From assembly GCA_041545745.1 (NCBI GenBank), contig CP168152.1, positions 4,400,001-4,464,000 on the forward strand: DNA of 64,000 nucleotides, read 5' to 3'. Each line of letters opens with the position of its first letter. Position 1 is the first letter of the stretch. Position numbers and translations under genes: made by a program. Below, one piece after another: positions 50,181 through 57,589 of the stretch. The notes under the pieces were generated by a model. That model saw nothing but the letters and a program-made list of their open reading frames with translations, was not told the origin of the DNA and did no database searches. Origin of the DNA: Stenotrophomonas indicatrix (GTDB lineage: Bacteria > Pseudomonadota > Gammaproteobacteria > Xanthomonadales > Xanthomonadaceae).

Positions 50181-52688
50181 ATGAACGCCCCGCAATTCCC
50201 CATTTCGCCGCTGCTGCCGCAGATCCAGCAGCACCTGACCGCGCACCCGCGGCTGGTGCTGGAAGCCCCACCCGGCGCCGGCAAGACCACCCAGGTGCCG
50301 CTGGCGCTGCTCGATGCGCCGTGGCTGCAGGGCCGCAGGATCATCCTGCTGGAACCGCGCCGGGTGGCCGCGCGCAGTGCCGCGATGTTCATGGCGCGCC
50401 AGCTCGGCGAGGAGGTCGGCGGTACCGTCGGCTACCGCATCCGTTTCGAGAACAAGGTATCGGCGCGCACCCGCATCGAGGTGGTCACCGAAGGCATCCT
50501 GACCCGGATGCTGCAGGATGACCCGATGCTGGAAACTGTCGGCGCGATCCTGTTCGATGAATTCCACGAGCGCCACCTCAGCGGCGATCTGGGCCTGGCG
50601 CTGGCCCTGGACGTGCAATCGCAGCTGCGCGACGACCTGCGGTTGCTGGTGATGTCGGCGACGCTGGACGGTGAGCGCCTGACCCGCTTCCTCGATGCAC
50701 CACGGTTGAGCAGCGAGGGCCGCAGCTATCCGGTGGCGATCAGCCACTTCCCTGCCCGGCGTGACGAGGCACTGGAGCTGCAGGTGCGGCGCGCGGTACA
50801 GCAGGTGCTGGCCGAGCACCCGGGTGACTTGCTGGTGTTCCTGCCCGGCCAGCGCGAGATCGCACGCGTGCAGGCCGGCCTGCAGGACAGTCTTGATGGC
50901 GCTGCGGTGGAGGTGCTGGCCCTGCACGGTGAACTGCCGGTGGAACAGCAGGCACGCGTGCTGCAGGCCTCCAACGACGGCCGCCGCCGCGTGGTACTGG
51001 CCACCAACGTCGCCGAGTCCTCGGTGACCCTGCCCGGCGTGCGCGTGGTGATCGACAGCGGTCAGGCACGCGAGCCACGCTACGACCCCAACAGTGGCTT
51101 CACCCGCTTGGACGTGGTGGCCATCGCGCAGGCCTCGGCCGACCAGCGTGCCGGCCGTGCCGGCCGTGTGGCCGAGGGCGTGGCGTGGCGGCTGTGGCCG
51201 CAGTCGCAACGGCTGGAACCGCAGCGTCGCGCCGAGATCGACCAGGTTGAACTGGCCGGCCTTGCGCTGGAACTGGCCGCCTGGGGCAGCAGTGACCTGC
51301 GCTTTCTCGACCCGCCACCGACGGGGCCAATGGCCGCCGCACGCGAACTGCTGCAGCGTCTGGGTGCGTTGTCCAGCAGCGGCGCGATCACCGCACTCGG
51401 CCGCCGCGTGCTGGCGCTGGGCACCCATCCGCGGATGGCCGCGATGCTGCTGGCCGCACCCAATGCCCGCGCGCAGGCGTTGGCAGCCGATCTGGCGGCA
51501 TTGCTGGAAGCTCGTGACCCATTGCGCCAAGGCGGTGATGCATTGGCCGCACGCTGGCGCGCACTGGCGGCCTTCCGCAACGGCCGTGCGCCGGCCGATG
51601 CCAATCGCAGTGGCCTGGCCGCCATCGACGCCGCCGCCAGGCAATGGCGCCGCCGCCTGCGTTGTGACGCCACACCGCCCGCCAGCATCGAGGCCCACGA
51701 ACTGGGCGACCTGCTGGCCCATGCCTTCCCCGACCGCATTGCCTTCCAGCATCCGAACGATCCGCTGCGCTACCTGCTGGCCAACGGCCGCAGTGCCAGG
51801 CTGCATGAACTGAGCGACCTGCGGGGCGAACCGTGGCTGGTGGCCAGCGAGCTGCGCTTCGAGGCGCGCGACGCGCTGCTGCTGCGCGCCGCACCGGTGG
51901 ATGAAGGCTATCTGCGCCGGAGCTGGCCCGACCGCTTCGTGTCCGAAGACGCGGTGCGCTGGGATGACACCCGCCGCGCCCTGGTCGCGCTGCGCGAAAC
52001 ACGCTTCGACCGCATCGTGATGGACAGCCGTTCGGCTGGCCGGGTTGATCCGCAGCTGGCGGCACAGGCGCTGACCGATGCCGTTGCCGAGCTCGGCCTG
52101 CAGGCATTGCCCTGGACCGAGGGCCTGCGCCAGTGGCAGGCGCGGGTGGAATCGCTGCGGCGCTGGATGCCGGAGCTGGGCCTGCCCGACTGCAGTGACG
52201 TCGCATTGCTGGCCAACCGTGCGCAGTGGCTGCAGCCGGCGTTCGCGGGCAGGACACGTCTGGATGCGCTGGACGAGGCCAGTTTCGGTGAAGCACTGAA
52301 GGCGCCACTGGAGTGGTCGCAGCGGCAGCTGATCGAACGCCACGCGCCCACCCGGATCACCGTGCCGTCAGGGCTGGAGCGGCCGGTCACCTACGCGCTG
52401 GACGGTGAAACCGGCGAGCCGCTGCTGCCCGTGCTGGCGGTAAAGCTGCAGGAGTTGTTCGGCCTGGCCGACACGCCGCGCATCGCCGATGGCCGGGTGC
52501 CGCTGACCCTGCACCTGCTGTCACCGGGTGGCCGGCCGTTGCAGGTGACCCAGGATCTGCGCAATTTCTGGGAGAACACCTACGCCGAGGTGAAGAAGGA
52601 GATGAAGGGCCGTTACCCGCGCCACCCGTGGCCGGACGATCCGTGGACGGCCACGGCGACCCACCGGGCCAAGCCACGCGGGACCTGA
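50181..52688 (+). CDS. hrpB: ATP-dependent helicase HrpB
   Basis: DEAH-family RNA-helicase-like protein of 835 residues. Walker A is APPGAGKTT (near residue 29), motif Ia LEPRRVAARSAA, DEFH box (LFDEFHERHL), motif III VMSATLDG, motif V LATNVAESSVTLPGV and motif VI QRAGRAGRV. The C-terminal HrpB region ends with NFWENTYAEVKKEMKGRYPRHPWPDDP, a family signature. The ATG at 50181 fits the homologous start; an ATG at 50160 is possible. Its biological role is unclear even in E. coli. It ends before two palindromic repeats. Confidence 0.95.
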   Translation: MNAPQFPISPLLPQIQQHLTAHPRLVLEAPPGAGKTTQVPLALLDAPWLQGRRIILLEPRRVAARSAAMFMARQLGEEVGGTVGYRIRFENKVSARTRIEVVTEGILTRMLQDDPMLETVGAILFDEFHERHLSGDLGLALALDVQSQLRDDLRLLVMSATLDGERLTRFLDAPRLSSEGRSYPVAISHFPARRDEALELQVRRAVQQVLAEHPGDLLVFLPGQREIARVQAGLQDSLDGAAVEVLALHGELPVEQQARVLQASNDGRRRVVLATNVAESSVTLPGVRVVIDSGQAREPRYDPNSGFTRLDVVAIAQASADQRAGRAGRVAEGVAWRLWPQSQRLEPQRRAEIDQVELAGLALELAAWGSSDLRFLDPPPTGPMAAARELLQRLGALSSSGAITALGRRVLALGTHPRMAAMLLAAPNARAQALAADLAALLEARDPLRQGGDALAARWRALAAFRNGRAPADANRSGLAAIDAAARQWRRRLRCDATPPASIEAHELGDLLAHAFPDRIAFQHPNDPLRYLLANGRSARLHELSDLRGEPWLVASELRFEARDALLLRAAPVDEGYLRRSWPDRFVSEDAVRWDDTRRALVALRETRFDRIVMDSRSAGRVDPQLAAQALTDAVAELGLQALPWTEGLRQWQARVESLRRWMPELGLPDCSDVALLANRAQWLQPAFAGRTRLDALDEASFGEALKAPLEWSQRQLIERHAPTRITVPSGLERPVTYALDGETGEPLLPVLAVKLQELFGLADTPRIADGRVPLTLHLLSPGGRPLQVTQDLRNFWENTYAEVKKEMKGRYPRHPWPDDPWTATATHRAKPRGT

Positions 52689-52693
52689 GTGGC

Positions 52694-52785
52694 GGGGTCG
52701 GATCCCTTTGCATGGCAAAGGGCTCTGACCCCAAGGATGCGCGCCGGGGTCAGAGCCCTTTCCCAACGGAAAGGGATCCGACCCC
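52694..52785. repeat. Inverted pair of GGGGTCAGAGCC-type palindromes
   Basis: Copies at 52694-52732 and 52746-52785 face opposite ways. Each folds by itself (CCCTTTGC/GCAAAGGG or CCCTTTCC/GGAAAGGG inner arms), and the two can also pair with each other. They lie between hrpB and the small membrane-protein gene. Confidence 0.82.
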
Positions 52786-52902
52786 AGCCCGCCCGTTCCT
52801 GAATGGCTGCGGTAGAGTCACACCACGCGCCCGCCTGACTGACATACCGTTTACGGGCAACAGGCGACACTGGACTTCGACCCGAGGCAAGGACACCCCC
52901 GC

Positions 52903-53292
52903 ATGAGCAAACTGACCGTAATCACCGACCGCGCCCTGGAGCGCGCCCTCGACCTGGCCCACACCGCGGGCGATGGCCTGAAGAGCGCTGGCGGCAGCCT
53001 GCGTCACCTCGGCCCGCAGGCCAGCGACTGGATCAAGACCGGCGCTGCACTTGGCGCCGTGAAGACCGGCGGCAAGGTCGCCACCAAGTTCGCCCGTCGC
53101 AATCCGGCGGTGACCATCGCGGCAGCTGCCGTGGGCGTGGGCCTGCTGGGCTACGCGCTGTACCGCAAGCAGCAGAAGAAGAAGGCCGCCAATGGCCATG
53201 TCGTGAACGGCCAGGCCCAGCGCATCAATGCGCGCGACCGCCGCAATGACACCGTGGTCGACGAGCACAGCGATATCGGCAGCGACGCCTGA
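52903..53292 (+). CDS. Small membrane protein with C-terminal YqjD/DUF883-like tail
   Basis: A 129-residue protein of unknown function. An amphipathic N-terminal region (LERALDLAHTAGDGLKSAG) is followed by one membrane helix (RNPAVTIAAAAVGVGLLGYALY, about 66-87). A strongly basic segment (RKQQKKKAA) and a polar tail end it. The helix resembles that of ribosome-associated YqjD/ElaB proteins, but the whole protein does not match clearly. It is flanked on both sides by GGGGTCAGAGCC-type repeats. Confidence 0.75.
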   Translation: MSKLTVITDRALERALDLAHTAGDGLKSAGGSLRHLGPQASDWIKTGAALGAVKTGGKVATKFARRNPAVTIAAAAVGVGLLGYALYRKQQKKKAANGHVVNGQAQRINARDRRNDTVVDEHSDIGSDA

Positions 53293-53298
53293 TTGTCC

Positions 53299-53335
53299 GG
53301 GGTCGGATGCCTTCCGCAGGAAGGGCTCTGACCCC
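53299..53335. repeat. GGGGTCAGAGCC-type palindrome
   Basis: GGGGTCGGATGCC and GGGCTCTGACCCC outer arms with CTTCC/GGAAG inner arms, the fourth copy of this family in the window, between convergent genes. Confidence 0.8.
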
Positions 53336-53385
53336 ATGACGCTGCACGAGGGTCGGACGCCGCAAGGCCTCCGGCCTTTTTTCTT

Positions 53386-53925
53386 TCAGCCTATCTGCCG
53401 CCACTGCCCCGGCTGCAGGTCATCCAGCCGGTACGGCCCCATTGCAGCGCGTACCAGCCGCAGCGTCGGCAGGTTCACCGCAGCGGTCATCCGCCGCACT
53501 TGGCGGTTACGCCCCTCGCGGATCGTGATCGCCAGCCAGCTGTCGGGCACCGTCTTGCGGAAACGCACCGGTGGATCGCGGGGCCACAGCTCAGGCGCGG
53601 GATCGAGGCGCTCGATCTTCGCCGGCAGCGTCGGACCATCATTGAGCACCACGCCATCGCGCAGCTGCTGCAGCTGCTCGTCGCTGGGCGTGCCTTCCAC
53701 CTGCACCCAGTAGAGCTTGTCCGCCTTGTGCTTCGGGTCGGTCAGCTTGTGCGCCAGCGTGCCGTTGTCGGTCAGCAGCAGCAGGCCTTCGCTGTCATGG
53801 TCGAGGCGGCCGGCAGCGTAGACGCGCGGCGGCAAGCCGAAACCGGCCAATGTAGGCCGCGGCGGCATGCTGCGGTCGGTGAACTGGCAGAGCACGTTGA
53901 ATGGCTTGTTGAAGGCAATCAGCAT
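53386..53925 (-). CDS. rluE: 23S rRNA pseudouridine synthase RluE family
   Basis: A 179-residue RsuA/RluE-type pseudouridine synthase that isomerises a uridine in 23S rRNA. The catalytic Asp is in GRLDHDSEGLLLLT (near residue 44). Other conserved motifs are LIAFNKPFNVLCQFT and REGRNRQVRRMTAAV. An S4 domain is absent, as in RluE. The ATG at 53925 begins the conserved start; the upstream in-frame Met codons lack homology. Confidence 0.9.
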   Translation of the reverse strand: MLIAFNKPFNVLCQFTDRSMPPRPTLAGFGLPPRVYAAGRLDHDSEGLLLLTDNGTLAHKLTDPKHKADKLYWVQVEGTPSDEQLQQLRDGVVLNDGPTLPAKIERLDPAPELWPRDPPVRFRKTVPDSWLAITIREGRNRQVRRMTAAVNLPTLRLVRAAMGPYRLDDLQPGQWRQIG

Positions 53926-53978
53926 CGCGGGGACGGCAGGCGGCGGGCAGGGCATTGTCCCATGCCACGCCGCGTGCT

Positions 53979-54001
53979 CGCCGGGCATGGCCCGGCGCTA
54001 C
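53979..54001 (-). repeat. SMAG palindrome
   Basis: CGCCGGGC/GCCCGGCG arms ending CTAC, four bases before the stop of the exported methyltransferase gene and upstream of rluE. Confidence 0.84.
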
Positions 54002-54005
54002 CGGG

Positions 54006-54863
54006 TCACGGCTTCACGAAACGCAGGGTCATGCGGTCGCTTTCACCGATGGCCTGGTACTTGGCGTCGTCCGCCTTGTCATGCTGGTTGGTCGGCGGCA
54101 GGGTCCAGACGCCATTCGGATGGTCCTTGGTATCGCGCGGGTTGGCATTGACCTCGGTGCGCGCGTCCAGCTTGAAACCGGCGGCCTCGGCCATCGCGAT
54201 CACCTGCTGCTGGCCCACATAACCGGTGTCGTCAGCGTCGGCCACGTCGGCCTTGGCGCGGTGCTCGACCACGCCGAGCACGCCGCCCGGCTTGAGCACG
54301 TTGAAGAAGCCCTGGAACATGCCCTGCGCCTGGCCGGCCTTGCGCCAGTTGTGCACGTTGCGGAAGGTCAGCACCACATCGACCGAGTTGGCTGCACCGA
54401 ACACCGGCTTGGCCGGGTCGTAGGCGACCACGGCGGTCTTGTCGAACTGTGCCGGTGCGGCGGCGTACTTCTTTTCCAGGCTGTCGCGGCTGCGCTGCTG
54501 GTAGTCGCGGCCACGACCTTCCGCCACGGCCTGCGGATCGACCACCGCGGCGATGTAATGACCCTTGTCGCGCAGCAGCGGCGCCAGGATTTCCGAGTAC
54601 CAGCCATTGCCGGGCGTGATCTCGATGACGGTCTTCTCCGGCGCCACGCCGAAGAAGCCCAGCGTCTGCGCAGGATGACGGAAACCGTCACGCTTGACGT
54701 TGGCCGGGTCGCGGGTCGAGGCCTTCACCGCCGCATCGATCGCCGGCGACACCTGGATCTTTGCCGGTGCGACCGTGGCCGGTGCAGCGAATGCGGGAAC
54801 GGCGACCAGCAGCGCCGAGGCAAGCAGCACGCGGCAACCACGCAGGGATGAGGCAGCAATCAT
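54006..54863 (-). CDS. Exported class I SAM-methyltransferase-like protein
   Basis: A 285-residue protein with a signal peptide (RVLLASALLVAVPAFAA, cleaved after about residue 27) ahead of a class I methyltransferase fold. A motif I-like segment is VIEITPGNGWYSEIL, followed by DVVLTFRNVHNW (motif IV-like) and NVLKPGGVLGVVEHRA. SAM is cytosolic, so an exported methyltransferase is odd; similar exported proteins are common in proteobacteria but uncharacterised. It is monocistronic. Confidence 0.85.
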   Translation of the reverse strand: MIAASSLRGCRVLLASALLVAVPAFAAPATVAPAKIQVSPAIDAAVKASTRDPANVKRDGFRHPAQTLGFFGVAPEKTVIEITPGNGWYSEILAPLLRDKGHYIAAVVDPQAVAEGRGRDYQQRSRDSLEKKYAAAPAQFDKTAVVAYDPAKPVFGAANSVDVVLTFRNVHNWRKAGQAQGMFQGFFNVLKPGGVLGVVEHRAKADVADADDTGYVGQQQVIAMAEAAGFKLDARTEVNANPRDTKDHPNGVWTLPPTNQHDKADDAKYQAIGESDRMTLRFVKP

Positions 54864-55032
54864 CGGGGCGACTCCAGCGGAAGATGCGGCGAGACTAGCA
54901 GCCGCCGCGCCGCAGGTGTTCACAAAACGTTAGCCGCGTGCGCGTCGCGGAACACAGTTTTGTGGTCAGCGCCGCAGCGCGGTCACACAGCGCGCTCTAT
55001 CCTGAAGGACTTCCCCCAAGGAGTCCGTGCCC

Positions 55033-55989
55033 ATGACGGCAATTCGCGAACTGGGCCGTTCCGGCCTGCATGTAGCTCCACTCGCCTTCGGTGGCAATGT
55101 GTTCGGCTGGAGCGCCGATGAGAAAGCCAGCTTCGCCCTGCTGGATGCCTTCGTTGATGCCGGCTTCAACCTGGTCGACACCGCCGATGTGTACTCGGCG
55201 TGGGTGCCGGGCAACCAGGGTGGCGAGTCGGAGACGCTGCTCGGCAAGTGGTTCGTGCGCAGCGGCAAGCGTGACAAGGTGGTGCTGGCGACCAAGGTGG
55301 CCAAATGGGCCGAGCGGCCCGGCCTCACCCCGGACAACATCAACGCAGCGGTGGAAGATTCGCTGCGTCGCCTGCAGACCGATGTGATCGATCTGTACCA
55401 AGCCCACGAGGACGATGAATCCACGCCGCTGGAAGCCACCCTGGCTGCGTTCGGTCGCCTGATCGAGGCGGGCAAGGTGCGCGCGATCGGTGCGTCCAAC
55501 TACAGCGCCACGCGTCTGGCCGATGCCTTGAAGGTCTCTACCGACTACGGGCTGCCGCGCTATGAAACCCTGCAGCCGGAGTACAACCTGTACGACCGCG
55601 CCGGCTACGAGAAGGAACTGGAACCGCTGGTGCAGCGCGAGCAGATCGGCGTGATCAACTACTACGCACTGGCCAGCGGCTTCCTCAGTGGCAAGTACCG
55701 CACACCGGATGATGCCGGCAAGAGCAGCGCGCGTGGCGCCACGGTGGTCAAGCGCTATCTGAACCCGCGCGGCCTGCGCATCCTGCAGGCGCTGGATGAC
55801 GTGGCCAGCAAGCACAACGCCACTGCCGCGCAGATCGCGCTGGCCTGGCAGATCGCACGGCCGTCGATCACCGCACCGATTGTCAGTGCCACCAGTGTGG
55901 AACAGCTGCACGACCTGCTGGCGGCAGCGAACGTAGCGTTGAGCGCGCAGGACGTGGCGCAGCTGGATGCGGCCAGCGTGGAAGGTTGA
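55033..55989 (+). CDS. Aldo/keto reductase
   Basis: A 318-residue TIM-barrel NADPH oxidoreductase. The catalytic residues are in NLVDTADVYSAW (Asp, Tyr) and LATKVAKW (Lys), and the active-site His is replaced by the YQAHEDD segment. The length and GRSGLHVAPLAFGGNVFGW start fit the AKR11/YghZ-like group. An AAGGAG site (55018-55023) supports the ATG at 55033 over a GTG at 55027. Substrate is unknown. Confidence 0.92.
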   Translation: MTAIRELGRSGLHVAPLAFGGNVFGWSADEKASFALLDAFVDAGFNLVDTADVYSAWVPGNQGGESETLLGKWFVRSGKRDKVVLATKVAKWAERPGLTPDNINAAVEDSLRRLQTDVIDLYQAHEDDESTPLEATLAAFGRLIEAGKVRAIGASNYSATRLADALKVSTDYGLPRYETLQPEYNLYDRAGYEKELEPLVQREQIGVINYYALASGFLSGKYRTPDDAGKSSARGATVVKRYLNPRGLRILQALDDVASKHNATAAQIALAWQIARPSITAPIVSATSVEQLHDLLAAANVALSAQDVAQLDAASVEG

Positions 55990-55999
55990 GGAAGGACGG

Positions 56000-56047
56000 T
56001 GTCGACCAACGTCGGCACCATTCAGTAGATCCACGCCACGCGTGGAT
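56000..56047 (+). repeat. SMAG palindrome plus degenerate copy
   Basis: A degenerate GTCGACC/GTCGGC copy at 56000-56018 and a full SMAG at 56025-56047 (GTAG, ATCCACGC-cac-GCGTGGAT), between convergent genes. Confidence 0.8.
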
Positions 56048-56055
56048 GCAGCAGC

Positions 56056-56961
56056 TCAACGCGGCAGGCTGTCTTCGCCGACCAGCGCGTGGTGCACGCC
56101 GATACCCGCGCGCACCCCTTCGGCCATGGCCAGGGTGATGTTGCCGACTGTGGTCGCATCACCGGCCGCATGGACGTTCGGCACCGAGGTCTGTTTCATC
56201 ATGTCCACCTCGATCAGCACGCCCAGCGGACTTTCCACCAACGCGCAGCCCAGTTGCTGTACCAGCGGCGTGGCCATCGCTTGGCCGGCAGGCACGAACA
56301 GCGCACGCTGGGCGATGCGGCGGCCATCGGCCAGTTCGACCTCCAGCCAGGTGGGCTGATCGCCGTGCACGCCCACCACCGGCCTGGTTTCGATCTGCAC
56401 GCCGCGCTGCTGCATGGCGGCCAGCTCCTCGTCGCTGATCGGCAGGCCCTGGCTGAAGAAGGTGACGTTGCCCCAATCGGCGAACAGCGGCGCCTTGCCG
56501 GCCGACATCGGATGGCCGCCGAGCAGGCCGATCGAACCGCCGCCCACTTCGTAACCGTGGCAGTACGGGCAATGCAGCACGGTGCTGCCCCAGCGTTCGG
56601 CGATGCCGGGCAGTTCGGGCAGCTGGTCGGCGATGCCGGTGGCCAGCAGCAGCTTGCGCGCGGTCAGCACCTGGCCGTCGGCGGTATGCACCTCCACACC
56701 ATCGGCGCTGGCCGTGGCCCGCACGGCTTCGGCATTCAGCCAGCGCACGGTCGGGTAGTCCAGCAACTGCTGGCGCGCGTTCTTCAGCAACTCGGCGCCA
56801 CTGATCCCGTCCATGCCCAGCACGCCGTGCGAATGGCTGGCGAAGCGGTTTCGCGGCGAACCCGCGTCAATGATCGTGACCGGCCGACGCGCACGCGCCA
56901 GGATCAGTCCGGCGGCGATGCCGGCGTAGCTGCCGCCGACGATGAGGACATCAGGATTCAT
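56056..56961 (-). CDS. Thioredoxin-reductase-like FAD oxidoreductase with CPYC
   Basis: A 301-residue flavoprotein. The FAD motif is VLIVGGSYAGIAAGL (residues 5-19) and a redox CPYC is at 131-134 in LHCPYCHGYEVG. The late FAD segment is NVHAAGDAT. The expected NADPH motif (GGGDSA type) is replaced by LLGGHPMSAGKAP (about 146-158), so NADPH binding may be weak or absent. The CPYCHGYE form resembles dithiol oxidases of the GliT/HlmI type. It starts within the last codons of the Rrf2 gene (11-base overlap), so the two are coupled. Confidence 0.88.
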   Translation of the reverse strand: MNPDVLIVGGSYAGIAAGLILARARRPVTIIDAGSPRNRFASHSHGVLGMDGISGAELLKNARQQLLDYPTVRWLNAEAVRATASADGVEVHTADGQVLTARKLLLATGIADQLPELPGIAERWGSTVLHCPYCHGYEVGGGSIGLLGGHPMSAGKAPLFADWGNVTFFSQGLPISDEELAAMQQRGVQIETRPVVGVHGDQPTWLEVELADGRRIAQRALFVPAGQAMATPLVQQLGCALVESPLGVLIEVDMMKQTSVPNVHAAGDATTVGNITLAMAEGVRAGIGVHHALVGEDSLPR

Positions 56962-57406
56962 GGTGAGCTTCCAGGGAACGGTGATGGGCAAGATGGCGGG
57001 CGAAGTCGGCGCCAAGCTGGTCGAGGGTGGTTGCCTGCAGCCGCTGCTCGAGCAGGCGCTGCGCTTCGCGGGCGCTCTCCAGCAGGGCCTGGTTGACCAG
57101 TTGCTGGATCGGGCAGCCGCCCATGCCTTCGCGGGTACCGACCTGGACCATCGGCGGCGCGCCGATGGCCTGGTAGACGTCGTGCAGGGTGATCGTCGCC
57201 GCATCGCGGGCGAGCTGGCTGCCACCACCGTGGCCGCGCGTGCTGCGGACCAGGCCGGCCCTGTGCATCTGCGCCAGCAGGCGGCGGATCACCACCGGAT
57301 GGGTCGGCAGGCAGGTGGCCAGCTGTTCGGAGGTTCGCGGCCCGGGCTGGCCGACCAGATGGGCCATCACGTGCAGAGCGTCGGAAAGGGGGTTCGCGGA
57401 TTTCAT
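56951..57406 (-). CDS. Rrf2-family transcriptional regulator
   Basis: A 151-residue winged-helix regulator. The DNA-binding segment is SEQLATCLPTHPVVIRRLLAQMHRAGLV, and the wing is RGHGGGSQLARDAATITLHDVY. IscR-type cluster cysteines are absent; only Cys32 and Cys98 remain, which could act as thiol sensors. A palindrome (57406-57424) overlaps the start codon and is probably its own operator. It is translationally coupled to the flavoprotein gene, so it likely controls that gene and itself. Confidence 0.92.
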   Translation of the reverse strand: MKSANPLSDALHVMAHLVGQPGPRTSEQLATCLPTHPVVIRRLLAQMHRAGLVRSTRGHGGGSQLARDAATITLHDVYQAIGAPPMVQVGTREGMGGCPIQQLVNQALLESAREAQRLLEQRLQATTLDQLGADFARHLAHHRSLEAHHES

Positions 57407-57441
57407 GTAACTACAATAGTTACATTTAAACCAGCTGTCGA
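57406..57441 (-). promoter_or_regulatory. Rrf2 promoter with overlapping palindromic operator
   Basis: TGTAACT-acaat-AGTTACA (57406-57424) is a perfect 7-bp inverted repeat overlapping the rrf2 start codon. On the minus strand a -35 TCGACA (57441-57436) and a -10 TATTGT (57418-57413) are 17 bases apart. The -10 lies six bases before the ATG, so the mRNA would be leaderless. Binding of Rrf2 here would block the -10. Confidence 0.65.
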
Positions 57442-57589
57442 GGGTCTGCTTTCGTTCCATATGGACACATTTGTCCTATGAAACACATTCTTCACATCGT
57501 TAAACAGAACGGAAATGTGACAAACATCGCACTTCAGAGACCTAAAGGATGGTCGATACCGCATCGCACCCCTTCCGAGATCTCGTCCC

